From: Flavobacterium aquatile LMG 4008 = ATCC 11947 | Lineage (GTDB): Bacteria; Bacteroidota; Bacteroidia; Flavobacteriales; Flavobacteriaceae | DNA: 64,000 nucleotides | Direction of reading: 5' to 3' | NCBI RefSeq assembly: GCF_000757385.1 | Contig: NZ_JRHH01000006.1 | Span: 1-64,000, forward strand | Shown: positions 1 through 9,692 of the stretch, piece by piece | Layout of the letters: the number at the start of each line of letters is the position of its first letter | How positions within the stretch are numbered: the first letter of the stretch is position 1 | Translations under genes and position numbers: made by a program | The notes under the pieces: model-generated | What the model was told of the DNA's origin: nothing | The model's database searches: none | Seen by the model: the letters and a program-made list of their open reading frames with translations, nothing else

Positions 1-1098
1 CCTGCTGGAAACTACACATTAACATACCAAATTTGTCAAGTAACCAATCCAACGAATTGTGATACTGCAATAGTAACGGTACCTGTTTATACTCCAAGTA
101 TTGAACTATTAAAAGAAGGAACTTATGTTGATTCAAATCTTCCATCTGGTGTATCTGTTGGTGACACGATTACATATGCTTTTACAATAACTAACACAAG
201 TACAATTGCTTTAACAAATATTATAATAACCGACCCAATTGTTACAATAATTGGTGGGCCTTTAGCTACATTAGCCGCAGGTGCTTCTGACTCAACTACG
301 TTTACTGCTGTTTACACAGTAACTCAAGCTGATATCGATGCTGGTCAAGTAAACAACTTAGCAACTGCTACTGGAACACCGCCTTCTGGACCTCCAGCGA
401 CTGATGACTCTTCTGACCCAACTCCTTGTACTACTTGTGAGCCTGTAGTTGGTTGTCCTACTTGTACCATTACACCATTAATAGACGCTGTAAATGACAC
501 TTACAATAGCGTTGCATGTGATGGAACTGGAACAATTGGAAATATTTTAAGTAATGATACTTATGGTTCAAACCCTGTTAATTCTAATAGTAATAGTCAA
601 GTTACCTTAACAATATTGAGCGGAAATAATCCAAATATTATCATTGATAATTCTGGAGCTATTACAATGACTAGCGCTGTTCCTGTTGGTTCATATACAT
701 ATACTTACCAAATTTGTAGTACAGTATCGCCAAACACATGTGATATTGCAACAGTCATAATCAATATAATTGATACAACGGATCCTACTTGGACAACACC
801 TATACCTCTACCACAAGATATAACAGTAAGTTGTTCGAATATTCCTGTTACACCTATTTTAACTGCGACAGATTCTTGTAGTACTCCTATTGTAACACAT
901 GTACAAATTATAACTCCAGGAAATTGTCAAGGTAATTATACAATAGTAAATACATGGACTGCGACTGATGCATCTAATAATGACATAGTTCACGTTCAAA
1001 CAATAACTGTTCAAGACACAACAGCTCCAACATTTGTGGAAACACTTCCAACGAATGTAACTTTTTTACTGTTCAAGATACTACAGCTCCTGTATTGA
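1..1098 (+). CDS. Large surface adhesin, internal part (5' end outside window; frame lost near 1065)
   Basis: Frame 1 is open from the first base, so the gene begins upstream. The visible 365 residues are secreted-protein repeats: the end of one Ig-like module (YQIC...NCDTA), a DUF11-type conserved repeat at about bases 90-410 (TITNTSTIALTNIIITDP), a Cys-rich linker (PCTTCEPVVGCPTC), a second Ig-like module with the same YQIC...NTCDIAT pattern, and then HYR-like modules marked by TVQDTTAP. The TGA at 1096-1098 is not a natural end: the repeat pattern resumes in frame 3 from about 1068, so this and the next entry are one gene split by a frame change. Proteins of this type are exported by the type IX secretion system to the cell surface. 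Exact function is unknown. Confidence 0.8.
   Translation, partial: PAGNYTLTYQICQVTNPTNCDTAIVTVPVYTPSIELLKEGTYVDSNLPSGVSVGDTITYAFTITNTSTIALTNIIITDPIVTIIGGPLATLAAGASDSTTFTAVYTVTQADIDAGQVNNLATATGTPPSGPPATDDSSDPTPCTTCEPVVGCPTCTITPLIDAVNDTYNSVACDGTGTIGNILSNDTYGSNPVNSNSNSQVTLTILSGNNPNIIIDNSGAITMTSAVPVGSYTYTYQICSTVSPNTCDIATVIINIIDTTDPTWTTPIPLPQDITVSCSNIPVTPILTATDSCSTPIVTHVQIITPGNCQGNYTIVNTWTATDASNNDIVHVQTITVQDTTAPTFVETLPTNVTFLLFKILQLLY
1040..1070 (+). other. Frame change in adhesin repeat region
   Basis: Frame 1 reads DTTAPTFVETLPTNVT and then degenerates into FLLFKILQLLY-stop, while frame 3 reads TVQDTTAPVLTSTLDA from 1068. The two frames meet at a run of six T (1062-1067). In the neighbouring modules about 70-80 residues separate an LPxxVT strand from the next TVQDTTAP, so a whole module also seems to be missing. 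Either a sequencing or assembly collapse of repeats, or a real deletion with frameshift. Confidence 0.75.
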
Positions 1099-1931
1099 CA
1101 TCAACACTTGATGCTGTAATAAATGTAAATTGTGATGCTATTCCGGATATGCCTGTTGTAACATTTAGTGATGCTTGTTCATCTGCTTCAGATATTACAA
1201 TCACATCAACAGAAACTCCTTCTGAAGTTTCAGAGAATGGAAGTTATACTATCATTAGAACATGGACAGCATCTGACTCTTGTAACAATCAAGCAACTGT
1301 AACACAAACAGTAAATGTTACTGTTAGTAATTACTTTAGAACAATGGTTTTAGATTCAATTTGTACTATTGATATTGATTTAATAATCGATATTGCGGCT
1401 GAAATAAATGCTCAATATCCTGGAGTTGTTTCTTCAAATGGAACTTATACTGATGTGAGTAATTCTGGTGCATTAAATGAGGCAACTGGTGAGTTTACTC
1501 CTTTAAATTTAGCTGATGGTGAGTATATTGTTAGATACGAAAACAACGATCCTGAATGTCCAAGAATAATCGAAATTACGTTAAAAGTGAGAAGAGATTT
1601 TTGTGAAGTTGCAGATTGTGTTACTTTAGTAGTCCATAATGCTTTCACTCCTAATGGGGACAATACGAATGAATACTTCTCGATTGAGAATATTACAGAT
1701 CCTTGTTATGCAGAGAATACAGTAGAAATCTATAATAGATGGGGTGTTTTAGTATATGAAGTTCAAAACTATAACAATGCCGACAAAGCATTTAGAGGTA
1801 TATCTGAAGGAAGAAATACTGTTAAACAATCGTCTGAATTACCAAATGGTACGTATTTTTACATATTGAAATACAAAACTATTGAAGGAGATTATAGTAC
1901 TGAAAAAGGATATTTATATTTAACAAGATAA
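1095..1931 (+). CDS. Adhesin, C-terminal part with T9SS type B (CHU_C) sorting domain
   Basis: This continues the gene above after the frame change. The first ~90 residues complete an HYR-like module (VNVNCDAIPDMP..., TRTWTASDSCNNQATVTQT pattern). The last ~95 residues are a gliding-motility-associated C-terminal domain, the type B type IX sorting signal: NAFTPNGDNTNEYF, VEIYNRWGVLVYE, LPNGTYFYILKYK and the terminal KGYLYLTR. A separate ATG at 1095 exists, but this fragment has no signal peptide and would not be exported alone. The PorP/SprF and OmpA-like genes follow at once, the usual partners needed to secrete and anchor such adhesins (known for SprB/SprF of F. johnsoniae). The reading is sure for the sorting domain; whether the gene is intact depends on the frame change. 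Confidence 0.85.
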   Translation: MTSTLDAVINVNCDAIPDMPVVTFSDACSSASDITITSTETPSEVSENGSYTIIRTWTASDSCNNQATVTQTVNVTVSNYFRTMVLDSICTIDIDLIIDIAAEINAQYPGVVSSNGTYTDVSNSGALNEATGEFTPLNLADGEYIVRYENNDPECPRIIEITLKVRRDFCEVADCVTLVVHNAFTPNGDNTNEYFSIENITDPCYAENTVEIYNRWGVLVYEVQNYNNADKAFRGISEGRNTVKQSSELPNGTYFYILKYKTIEGDYSTEKGYLYLTR

Positions 1932-1944
1932 TCCAAAAAAAATC

Positions 1945-1971
1945 GCAGAGAGTTGAAATACTACTCTCTGC
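1945..1971 (+). terminator. Hairpin between adhesin and porP/sprF
   Basis: GCAGAGAGT (1945-1953) pairs perfectly with ACTCTCTGC (1963-1971) around a 9-nt loop. The tail is TATTGATTT, not a clean T-run, so it may only attenuate or stabilise the 3' end rather than stop transcription before the PorP/SprF gene 25 bp further on. Confidence 0.45.
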
Positions 1972-1995
1972 TATTGATTTAAAAAACCAAAATAA

Positions 1996-2904
1996 ATGAA
2001 AACAAAATTTTTATTTTTCGCTCTATTATTCACGGGTTTTGTGAGTTATGCGCAACAAGATGCACAATATACACAATACATGTACAATACTATTAATGTG
2101 AATCCAGCGTATGCAGGTTCACGTGGTGTGACAAGTATTTTTGGATTGCATAGAACACAATGGGTTGGATTAGATGGTGCACCAACAACTAATGCATTTT
2201 CTATAAACGCACCTTTAGGTTCTAATCTTGGTGGTGGATTATCGTTTGTTAATGATAAAATTGGTCCAACTAATGAAAACACTATCTCGGCAGATATCTC
2301 TTATACTATTCAAACCTCTGAAACGTATAAATTATCTTTTGGAGTTAAAGGAACAGCTAACTTATTCAATTTGGATGTAAGCAAATTAAATCCGGAGCAA
2401 GCTGGTGATCCATCATTGCAAAACCTAGATAACAATTTTTCTCCTAACGTTGGAGCTGGAGTTTATTTCCATTCCGATAAATTATATCTTGGAGCATCTG
2501 TACCCAATTTCTTTGAAACTAAACGCTATTCTGATAACGATTTTGTAGTCAACAAAGAACGAATGAACTTCTATTTTATTGGAGGTTATGTATTTGATGT
2601 GACTGAAAGTTTAAAATTCAAACCTGCTTTTTTAACTAAAGTAGTTGAAGGTGCACCATTGCAAGTTGACGTTTCTGGAAACTTTTTAATCAATGAAAAA
2701 TTTGTTCTTGGAGCAGCATGGAGATGGAGTGCAGCAGTGAGTTTAATGGCTGGATTTCAAGTATCAGACGGAATATATATTGGATATGGATACGATTTAG
2801 AAACTACTAGATTGAGAAGATACAATTCGGGTTCTCACGAAGTATTTTTACGTTTTGAATTGTTCAAACGTGAGAACAAAATAGTTTCACCAAGATTCTT
2901 CTAA
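1996..2904 (+). CDS. PorP/SprF family type IX secretion membrane protein
   Basis: The 302-aa protein has a signal peptide (MKTKFLFFALLFTGFVSYAQ) followed by the family hallmark QYTQYMYNTxxxNPAYAGS and an outer-membrane beta-barrel pattern ending in RFELFKRENKIVSPRFF. PorP/SprF proteins are outer-membrane partners of type B T9SS cargo; SprF of F. johnsoniae is needed for SprB to reach the surface. The gene sits directly behind an adhesin with the type B sorting domain and 13 bp ahead of an OmpA-family gene, so it is probably the dedicated partner of that adhesin. It is a paralogue of this family, not necessarily the core porP or sprF. Confidence 0.92.
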   Translation: MKTKFLFFALLFTGFVSYAQQDAQYTQYMYNTINVNPAYAGSRGVTSIFGLHRTQWVGLDGAPTTNAFSINAPLGSNLGGGLSFVNDKIGPTNENTISADISYTIQTSETYKLSFGVKGTANLFNLDVSKLNPEQAGDPSLQNLDNNFSPNVGAGVYFHSDKLYLGASVPNFFETKRYSDNDFVVNKERMNFYFIGGYVFDVTESLKFKPAFLTKVVEGAPLQVDVSGNFLINEKFVLGAAWRWSAAVSLMAGFQVSDGIYIGYGYDLETTRLRRYNSGSHEVFLRFELFKRENKIVSPRFF

Positions 2905-2917
2905 AAAAGCAACCATC

Positions 2918-4864
2918 ATGAAAAAAATTATATACACTACATTAGTTTTCATTATTTCGTTGAATAACTACGCACAAAAAACTAAAGAAGCTAAAGCCAA
3001 TAAGGAATACGAAAAATATGCCTACGTTGATGCAATAAAAACCTACGAACGTCTTTTTGAAAAAGGATACAAATCGGTTGAAATGTTGCAAAATCTAGGA
3101 AACGCTTATTATTTTAAAGCCGATTTAGAAAGTGCTGCAAAATGGTACACCGAATTATTCGCTTTAACTCAAGATCTTGATGCCGAATACTATTATCGTT
3201 ATGCACAATCATTAAAAGGTATTAAAGATTATAAAAAAGCCGATGCAATGTTGGCTAAATTCAATGAAAAAAGTGGAAATGACAGTCGTGGTAAATTAGC
3301 CGCAGAACAAAAAGATTATTTAGCTGAAATCAAAAAGAATTCGGGTCGTTATACTTTAGAAAACGCCGGAATCAATTCGGATAAATCAGATTACGGAAGT
3401 GCATTCTACAAAAACAAAGTAGTTTTTGCATCAGCAAGAGATACTGCTGGATTAGGAATCAGAAAACACGCTTGGACTGGTGAGAGTTTTACCAACTTAT
3501 ACGGTGCCGATATGGGTGATCAAGGAACGCTAAGCGATGCAAAACGTTTCGGGAAAAAACTAAATTCTAAATTTCATGAGTCTACTCCTGCTTTTACAAA
3601 AGACGGAAAAACTGCTTACTTCACTAGAAACAATTTCTTAAACGGAAAGAAAGGAAAAGATTCAGATAGAGTAACACTTTTAAAAATCTACAGAGCAACT
3701 TTAGATGGTGACGAATGGACTGAGGTTGTTGAACTTCCTTTTAATTCTAATGATTATAGTGTAGCTCATCCTACTTTAAGTGCAGATGAAAAAACATTGT
3801 ATTTTGCATCAAATATGCCTGGTACAATTGGTCAATCTGATATTTTTAAAGTGGCAATTAACAGCGATGGTACATTTGGAACACCAGTAAATTTAGGAAA
3901 AACTATTAATACTGAAGGAAGAGAAACTTTCCCATATGTATCTGCAGATAACGAATTATATTTCGCTTCTGATGGTCATCCTGGACTTGGTGGATTAGAC
4001 GTTTTTGTGTCTAAAGAAATGTCTGATGGAAATTACAAAAGTGTTCAAAATGTGGGCGAACCGCTAAACAGTTCAAAAGATGATTTTGGTTATTTGATTG
4101 ATGCAAAATCTAGAATTGGTTATGTAACTTCTAATAGAGATGGCGGACAAGGAAGCGATGATATTTACAGATTTCAAGAAACTAAAAAATTGGAATGTGA
4201 ACAATTATTAGCCGGTGTTGTAACTGACCAAGAAACTGGTGCTGCAATTGCAAATGCTAAAGTTGTTCTTGAAGATCAGAACCATAAATACATCAAAGAA
4301 TTAATCACCGATGCTGAAGGTAAATTCGATTTCGGAGCTGTGGCTTGTGGAACTAAATTTTACATCATAGCACAAAGACCAGAATACATTACAAAAGAAA
4401 CTGCAACAATTACAGCTGAAGAAACTGGGAAAACATTTGTTCCTATTGAACTTGAAAAAGAAGTTAAAAAAGTTACTGTTGGTGATGACGTTGCCAAAAC
4501 ATTCGGAATCAAAATTATTTATTTCGATTTAGACAAATCATTTATACGTCCTGATGCAGCATTCGAATTATCTAAAATTTTAGATTTAATGACTGAAAAC
4601 CCAACAATGGAAATTGATGTTCGTTCACACACTGATTGTCGTCAAACAGCTTCTTACAACATGGCGTTATCAGACAGAAGAGCCAAATCAACAGTTGCTT
4701 GGTTAGTTTCTAAAGGAATTGCAAAATCAAGATTAACAGGAAAAGGATATGGTGAATCGCAACTAGTAAACGATTGTGGATGTGAACCTACAAACAAATC
4801 TGATTGTAGTGAAGAACAACACCAAGCCAATAGAAGATCTGAATTTATTATTACAAAATTGTAA
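2918..4864 (+). CDS. OmpA family protein with TPR, PD40 repeats and carboxypeptidase regulatory-like domain
   Basis: The 648-aa protein starts with a signal peptide (MKKIIYTTLVFIISLNNYAQ). TPR-like helices follow (about residues 25-130, e.g. LQNLGNAYYFKADLESAAKW), then WD40-like PD40 beta-propeller repeats (TPAFTKDGKTAYFTRN, HPTLSADEKTLYFASN, YVSADNELYFASDG), a CarboxypepD_reg-like fold (GVVTDQETGAAIANAKVVL) and a C-terminal OmpA peptidoglycan-binding domain (IIYFDLDKSFIRPDA, DVRSHTDCR, NRRSEFIITKL). This architecture regularly accompanies PorP/SprF genes in Bacteroidota and probably anchors the secretion or adhesin complex to peptidoglycan. It is co-directional with the PorP/SprF gene (13-bp gap) and ends at a strong terminator. 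Confidence 0.92.
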   Translation: MKKIIYTTLVFIISLNNYAQKTKEAKANKEYEKYAYVDAIKTYERLFEKGYKSVEMLQNLGNAYYFKADLESAAKWYTELFALTQDLDAEYYYRYAQSLKGIKDYKKADAMLAKFNEKSGNDSRGKLAAEQKDYLAEIKKNSGRYTLENAGINSDKSDYGSAFYKNKVVFASARDTAGLGIRKHAWTGESFTNLYGADMGDQGTLSDAKRFGKKLNSKFHESTPAFTKDGKTAYFTRNNFLNGKKGKDSDRVTLLKIYRATLDGDEWTEVVELPFNSNDYSVAHPTLSADEKTLYFASNMPGTIGQSDIFKVAINSDGTFGTPVNLGKTINTEGRETFPYVSADNELYFASDGHPGLGGLDVFVSKEMSDGNYKSVQNVGEPLNSSKDDFGYLIDAKSRIGYVTSNRDGGQGSDDIYRFQETKKLECEQLLAGVVTDQETGAAIANAKVVLEDQNHKYIKELITDAEGKFDFGAVACGTKFYIIAQRPEYITKETATITAEETGKTFVPIELEKEVKKVTVGDDVAKTFGIKIIYFDLDKSFIRPDAAFELSKILDLMTENPTMEIDVRSHTDCRQTASYNMALSDRRAKSTVAWLVSKGIAKSRLTGKGYGESQLVNDCGCEPTNKSDCSEEQHQANRRSEFIITKL

Positions 4865-4891
4865 TTTTAAATACTATTTAAACCCCGGAAA

Positions 4892-4921
4892 GCACTCAAC
4901 ATTTGTTGGGTGTTTTTTTTT
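4892..4921 (+). terminator. Rho-independent terminator after OmpA-family gene
   Basis: CACTCAAC and GTTGGGTG form an 8-bp stem (one G-U pair) with a short loop, followed by nine T residues. It closes the adhesin/porP/ompA operon. Confidence 0.8.
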
Positions 4922-5010
4922 GCAAAAGTTTAAATGCAATCAATAAAAATAAAGAGTAATCTTTAACAAATTCTTCTTAACAGTCTATAAAAAAATAACG
5001 TACAAAATCG

Positions 5011-5018
5011 TACTTTTG
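5011..5018 (+). promoter_or_regulatory. Bacteroidota -7 box (TACTTTTG) of uvrA
   Basis: TACTTTTG fits the TAnnTTTG consensus and lies 17 bp before the uvrA ATG, directly after the terminator region. A clear -33 TTTG is not seen. Confidence 0.5.
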
Positions 5019-5034
5019 CGTTTTCACTAAAATT

Positions 5035-7866
5035 ATGCTAGAAAACGAAAATACTATTGAAGTAATTGGTGCTCGAGTTCACAATCTCAAAAACATTGAT
5101 ATTACAATTCCAAGAGAACAACTAGTAGTAATTACTGGTCTTTCTGGTTCTGGAAAATCATCGTTGGCATTTGATACAATTTATGCCGAAGGTCAACGTC
5201 GTTACATAGAAACTTTTTCGGCCTATGCACGTCAGTTTCTTGGCGGATTGGAACGTCCCGATGTTGATAAAATTGACGGACTTTCTCCTGTAATTGCTAT
5301 CGAACAAAAAACAACTAGCAAATCACCAAGATCTACCGTTGGAACCATCACCGAAATTTACGATTTCCTGCGTTTATTATACGCTCGCGCAGGCGAAGCT
5401 TTTAGTTACAACACTGGCGAAAAAATGGTTTCGTATTCTGATGAGCAAATCAAAGAACTAATCAAGGAAAATTTTATTGGAAAACGAATTAATGTTTTAG
5501 CTCCGATTATTCGTGCTAGAAAAGGTCATTATGCCGAATTATTTCAGCAAATTGCCAAGCAAGGTTTTGTAAAAGTTAGAGTCAACGGCGAGATAAAAGA
5601 CATAACGACCGGAATGAAACTCGATAGATACAAAACCCACGATATCGAAATTGTAATTGATAGACTGCAAGTAGAAAATGACGATGACACCGACAAACGT
5701 TTATCGGAAAGTATCAAAACCGCAATGTATCACGGCGAAGATGTAATGATGGTGATTGAACATGAAAGTGATGATGTTCGCTTTTTTAGTAGGACGTTAA
5801 TGTGTCCAACAACCGGAATTTCGTATCAAAATCCTGAACCAAATTTATTCTCATTCAATTCACCAAAAGGTGCTTGCGAACATTGTAATGGTTTAGGAAT
5901 TATAAACGAAATCAACAGAAATAAAATCATTCCAAATCCAAAATTGTCCATTAACAAAGGTGGCCTTGCTCCTCTTGGCGAATCTAAAAGTTCTTGGATG
6001 TTCAAGCAATTGGAAATAATTGGTGAAAAATATAATTTCAAATTAACCGATGCCATCGAAACCATTTCCGAAGAAGCAATGGAAATGATTTTAAACGGTG
6101 GAAACGAAAAATTCTCGGTAGTTTCAAAAACCGCTGGTGTCACCAAAGATTATAAAATCGATTTTGAAGGTATTTCTAAATTTATAAAAAACCAATTTGA
6201 TCAAAGCAATTCATCTTCAATAAAACGTTGGGCTAAAGAATTTATGGACGAAATAAATTGTCCCGAATGTCATGGTTCTCGATTGAAAAAAGAATCGCTT
6301 TTCTTTAAAATTGAAGATAAAAATATTGCCGAATTATCTGCAATGGATATTTCTGAATTAACGGAATGGTTTCAAAATTTACCTCCAAAATTATCAGAAA
6401 AACAAAAAACGATTGCCACCGAAATTCTAAAAGAAATTAACGATCGACTGAAATTTTTATTAGATGTTGGGCTAAATTATTTATCATTAAATCGAAGTTC
6501 CAAATCACTTTCGGGTGGCGAAGCACAACGTATTAGATTGGCAACCCAAATTGGTTCGCAACTGGTTGGAGTGCTTTATATTTTGGATGAACCAAGTATC
6601 GGATTGCACCAACGCGATAACGAACGATTGATTAATTCACTAAAAAATCTACGTGATATTGGCAATTCGGTTTTAGTCGTAGAACACGATAAAGACATGA
6701 TTGAATGTGCCGACTATGTTATTGATATCGGTCCGAAAGCTGGAAAATTTGGTGGTGAGATTATTAGTAAAGGAACACCAGCCGAACTGTTAAAAGAACA
6801 CACGTTAACAGCACAATATTTGAACGGCGAACTAAAAATTGAAGTCCCTAAAAAACGACGTGAAGGCAACGGAAAATCAATTAAATTATCTGGAGCAACT
6901 GGAAATAATTTAAAAAATGTAACGGTTGAATTTCCATTAGGAAAACTAATTTGCGTAACCGGAGTTTCTGGAAGTGGAAAATCGACCTTAATTAACGAAA
7001 CGCTCTACCCTATTTTAAATGCGCATATTTACAACGGAGTAAAAAAACCACAACCTTATAAAAAAATTGAAGGATTAGAACATATTGATAAAGTTATCGA
7101 TATTGATCAAAGTCCGATTGGACGAACTCCGCGTTCGAATCCTGCAACTTACACCGATGTTTTTTCAGAAGTTAGATCGTTATTCACGATGACTCCAGAA
7201 GCCATGATTCGCGGTTACAAAGCCGGAAGATTTAGTTTTAATGTTGCTGGCGGAAGATGCGAGACTTGCGAAGGTTCTGGTGTTCGAACGATAGAAATGA
7301 GTTTTTTACCTGATGTTTATGTTGAATGTGAAACTTGCATGGGAAAACGTTTTAACAGAGAAACATTAGAAATTCGATACAAAGGAAAATCAATTTCGGA
7401 TGTGTTGAACATGACGGTTGACGAAGCCGTAGATTTCTTTGAAATGATTCCGAAAATTTACCGAAAAGTCAAAACAATTCAAGATGTAGGTTTAGGATAC
7501 ATTACACTTGGTCAACAAAGTACCACACTTTCTGGTGGTGAAGCGCAACGTATAAAATTGGCAGCAGAATTATCTAAAAAAGATACTGGAAACACGTTTT
7601 ACATCATGGACGAACCTACAACTGGTTTGCACTTCGAAGACATTCGTGTGCTGATGGATGTAATTCAAAAGTTGGTAGATAAAGGAAATTCGGTTTTAAT
7701 TATCGAACATAATTTAGACGTAATAAAACTAGCCGATTACATTATTGATGTTGGAATGGAAGGCGGAAAAGGCGGCGGAGAAATTCTATGCAAAGGAACT
7801 CCAGAAGAAATTGTGAAAAATAAAAAAAGCTATACAGCGCAGTTTTTAAAGAAAGAATTAGCATAA
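5035..7866 (+). CDS. uvrA: Excinuclease ABC subunit UvrA
   Basis: UvrA is the damage-scanning ATPase of nucleotide excision repair; it loads UvrB onto lesions in the cytoplasm. The 943-aa length is right for the family. Visible are Walker A 1 (GLSGSGKSS, residues 35-43), [15 protein letters not shown], first signature [27 protein letters not shown], Walker A 2 ([10 protein letters not shown], about residue 645), the second signature [14 protein letters not shown] and the C-terminal zinc module CETCEGSGV...CETCMGKRF. The CPECHGSRL module is present too. The first zinc finger is odd: where E. coli UvrA has CPxC before LFSFN, this protein reads CPTT, so one ligand is missing although CEHC downstream is kept. 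The ATG is 17 bp behind a TAnnTTTG box. Confidence 0.98.
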   Translation: MLENENTIEVIGARVHNLKNIDITIPREQLVVITGLSGSGKSSLAFDTIYAEGQRRYIETFSAYARQFLGGLERPDVDKIDGLSPVIAIEQKTTSKSPRSTVGTITEIYDFLRLLYARAGEAFSYNTGEKMVSYSDEQIKELIKENFIGKRINVLAPIIRARKGHYAELFQQIAKQGFVKVRVNGEIKDITTGMKLDRYKTHDIEIVIDRLQVENDDDTDKRLSESIKTAMYHGEDVMMVIEHESDDVRFFSRTLMCPTTGISYQNPEPNLFSFNSPKGACEHCNGLGIINEINRNKIIPNPKLSINKGGLAPLGESKSSWMFKQLEIIGEKYNFKLTDAIETISEEAMEMILNGGNEKFSVVSKTAGVTKDYKIDFEGISKFIKNQFDQSNSSSIKRWAKEFMDEINCPECHGSRLKKESLFFKIEDKNIAELSAMDISELTEWFQNLPPKLSEKQKTIATEILKEINDRLKFLLDVGLNYLSLNRSSKSLSGGEAQRIRLATQIGSQLVGVLYILDEPSIGLHQRDNERLINSLKNLRDIGNSVLVVEHDKDMIECADYVIDIGPKAGKFGGEIISKGTPAELLKEHTLTAQYLNGELKIEVPKKRREGNGKSIKLSGATGNNLKNVTVEFPLGKLICVTGVSGSGKSTLINETLYPILNAHIYNGVKKPQPYKKIEGLEHIDKVIDIDQSPIGRTPRSNPATYTDVFSEVRSLFTMTPEAMIRGYKAGRFSFNVAGGRCETCEGSGVRTIEMSFLPDVYVECETCMGKRFNRETLEIRYKGKSISDVLNMTVDEAVDFFEMIPKIYRKVKTIQDVGLGYITLGQQSTTLSGGEAQRIKLAAELSKKDTGNTFYIMDEPTTGLHFEDIRVLMDVIQKLVDKGNSVLIIEHNLDVIKLADYIIDVGMEGGKGGGEILCKGTPEEIVKNKKSYTAQFLKKELA

Positions 7867-7867
7867 A

Positions 7868-8407
7868 ATGGATCAATTTGAAATACATACCGAACGATTA
7901 ATTTTGAAAAGCATTACTCCTGCTATCATTCATGAATTTTTTGAAACCAAATCTAAAGAAGAAATTATTAACTACTTTGGATTTGACGAAATCGGATTTG
8001 ATCACTATAAAAACATGCATGAAAAAGGAATGGAAACACATCGATTGTCATTATTTCTTTTCTTGTTGATTGATAAACAAACTAATTTATCGATTGGAGA
8101 ATGTGGTTTTCACACTTGGAATAGATCTCATAATCGTGCTGAAGTTTTTTATAACATGCGAAATGAAGCTTTCAAACAAAAAGGCTTGATGAAAGAAGCA
8201 TTGAAAGAAGTTTTAGATTACGGTTTTATCGAATTAAAACTTCATCGAATTGAAGCGTTAATTGATGCAAATAATACGCCTTCCTTAAAATTATTACAAC
8301 ATTACGGATTTACAAAAGAAGGCACCATGCGAGAAGATTATGTCGTTAATGGAAAAAATGAAGATTCTGATTGTTATTCCTTGCTAAAATGGGAATGGGA
8401 AAAATAA
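7868..8407 (+). CDS. GNAT family N-acetyltransferase (RimJ/RimL-like)
   Basis: The 179-aa protein opens with the RimJ/RimL-type strand TERLILKSITP and has the acetyl-CoA-binding region NEAFKQKGLMKEALKEVLDYGF, then HRIEALIDANNTPSLKLLQHYGFTKEGTMR, the classical C-terminal GNAT motif B. Such enzymes acetylate N-terminal amines of ribosomal proteins or small molecules; the substrate here cannot be told. It begins one base after the uvrA stop and is probably translated from the same transcript. Confidence 0.9.
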   Translation: MDQFEIHTERLILKSITPAIIHEFFETKSKEEIINYFGFDEIGFDHYKNMHEKGMETHRLSLFLFLLIDKQTNLSIGECGFHTWNRSHNRAEVFYNMRNEAFKQKGLMKEALKEVLDYGFIELKLHRIEALIDANNTPSLKLLQHYGFTKEGTMREDYVVNGKNEDSDCYSLLKWEWEK

Positions 8408-8428
8408 AAATTATATACTTGAAATTAT

Positions 8429-8890
8429 ATGCAATACAAACCTGGAGCAATTGGAGCTTTAACTGATGAATATCAAAAAGCATTGAATGAATTAAAGGCG
8501 GTTTTGGAAACAATTCCAAATGAATTATTTCTAAAAACTGATTTTCATTTAGATTTAGATTTTCAATCTATTAGAAATATTACTAATCATATAGTCCATT
8601 CAGGGTACACTTATTCGAATTATGCTAGAACAAGCTTTGGAACTGAAAAGACAAATCCTTTTATTGAGATAAATTCTGTTAAAGAAGCAATTGAAGAATT
8701 AGATAAGATGTTTTTATATAAAGTAAAAACCTTTGAGGATAAATGGTTAATGTCAGATGATGAAATGATGAGTACAATAATTAAAACATCATGGACAACT
8801 TATGATTTGGAAGCACTTCTTGAACATTCAATAGTGCATATCCTGCGACATCGGTTACAAATACAGAAACGAATAACCCTACACAATTAA
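8429..8890 (+). CDS. DinB/YfiT-like four-helix protein
   Basis: The 153-aa protein has the layout of the DinB-like superfamily of putative metal-dependent enzymes: an N-terminal helix (LTDEYQKALNELKAVLETIP), a helix with histidine (SIRNITNHIVHSGYTYSNY) and a C-terminal helix with a histidine pair (LEALLEHSIVHILRHRLQIQ). The histidines could bind a metal, as in other DinB-like proteins, some of which use bacillithiol or similar thiols. It follows the acetyltransferase with a 21-bp gap. Function unknown. Confidence 0.75.
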   Translation: MQYKPGAIGALTDEYQKALNELKAVLETIPNELFLKTDFHLDLDFQSIRNITNHIVHSGYTYSNYARTSFGTEKTNPFIEINSVKEAIEELDKMFLYKVKTFEDKWLMSDDEMMSTIIKTSWTTYDLEALLEHSIVHILRHRLQIQKRITLHN

Positions 8891-8948
8891 GATTTTTTTT
8901 GAAAAAAGAACTAATTTAGCAGGCTGAAAAAACAAAAACGAAATAGAT

Positions 8949-9674
8949 ATGATACATAACGAGTACGATAACGAAGACGATAAAATTCAGGATAAATTAA
9001 ACCAAAAAACTTGGAACGAAATAAGAACCAACGACTCTTGGGCGATTTTCAAAATCATGTCCGAGTTTGTGAATGGTTACGAATCTATGGCTAGAATTGG
9101 CCCATGTGTTTCCATTTTTGGATCTGCAAGAACAAAACCTGACAATAAATATTATTTACTAGCCGAAAGTATTGCATATAAAATCAGTAAAGCTGGATAT
9201 GGAGTTATCACTGGTGGCGGACCTGGAATAATGGAAGCCGGAAACAAAGGCGCTCATCGTGGCGAAGGAACTTCTGTTGGTTTAAATATTGAATTGCCAT
9301 TCGAACAACATTATAATCCATATATCGATAAAGATAAAAATTTGAATTTTGATTACTTCTTTGTTCGCAAAGTAATGTTCGTAAAATATTCACAAGGTTT
9401 TGTGGTTATGCCTGGCGGATTTGGAACTTTAGATGAAATGTTTGAAGCAATCACGTTAATTCAAACCAAGAAAATTGGTAAATTTCCAATAATATTGGTA
9501 GGTTCAAGCTATTGGTCTGGATTAATGGATTGGATTAAAAACGTGATGATTGAAGATCATAAAAACGCCAATATCGATGATTTAAATTTGATCAAAATTG
9601 TGGATACCGAAGACGAAGTGGTAGCAGAATTAGATCGATTCTATAAAAAATACAATTTAAGTCCGAACTTCTAA
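8949..9674 (+). CDS. LOG family protein (TIGR00730; putative nucleotide phosphoribohydrolase)
   Basis: The 241-aa Rossmann-fold protein shows both family signatures: GVITGGGPGIMEAGNKGA and MPGGFGTLDEMFEAI (PGGxGTxxE). LOG proteins release bases from nucleoside 5'-monophosphates; plant members activate cytokinins and bacterial members are often misnamed lysine decarboxylases. An N-terminal ~60-residue extension (EYDNEDDKIQDKLNQKTWNEI) is typical of the longer bacterial form. It is likely the last gene of the uvrA-led cluster, as a hairpin and a new promoter follow. Confidence 0.88.
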   Translation: MIHNEYDNEDDKIQDKLNQKTWNEIRTNDSWAIFKIMSEFVNGYESMARIGPCVSIFGSARTKPDNKYYLLAESIAYKISKAGYGVITGGGPGIMEAGNKGAHRGEGTSVGLNIELPFEQHYNPYIDKDKNLNFDYFFVRKVMFVKYSQGFVVMPGGFGTLDEMFEAITLIQTKKIGKFPIILVGSSYWSGLMDWIKNVMIEDHKNANIDDLNLIKIVDTEDEVVAELDRFYKKYNLSPNF

Positions 9675-9692
9675 CTGAAATTCAAAACTATA

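Noticed and set aside
1445-1663. 72-aa minus-strand frame
   Set aside because: Antisense to the adhesin C-terminal part with a clear sorting domain.
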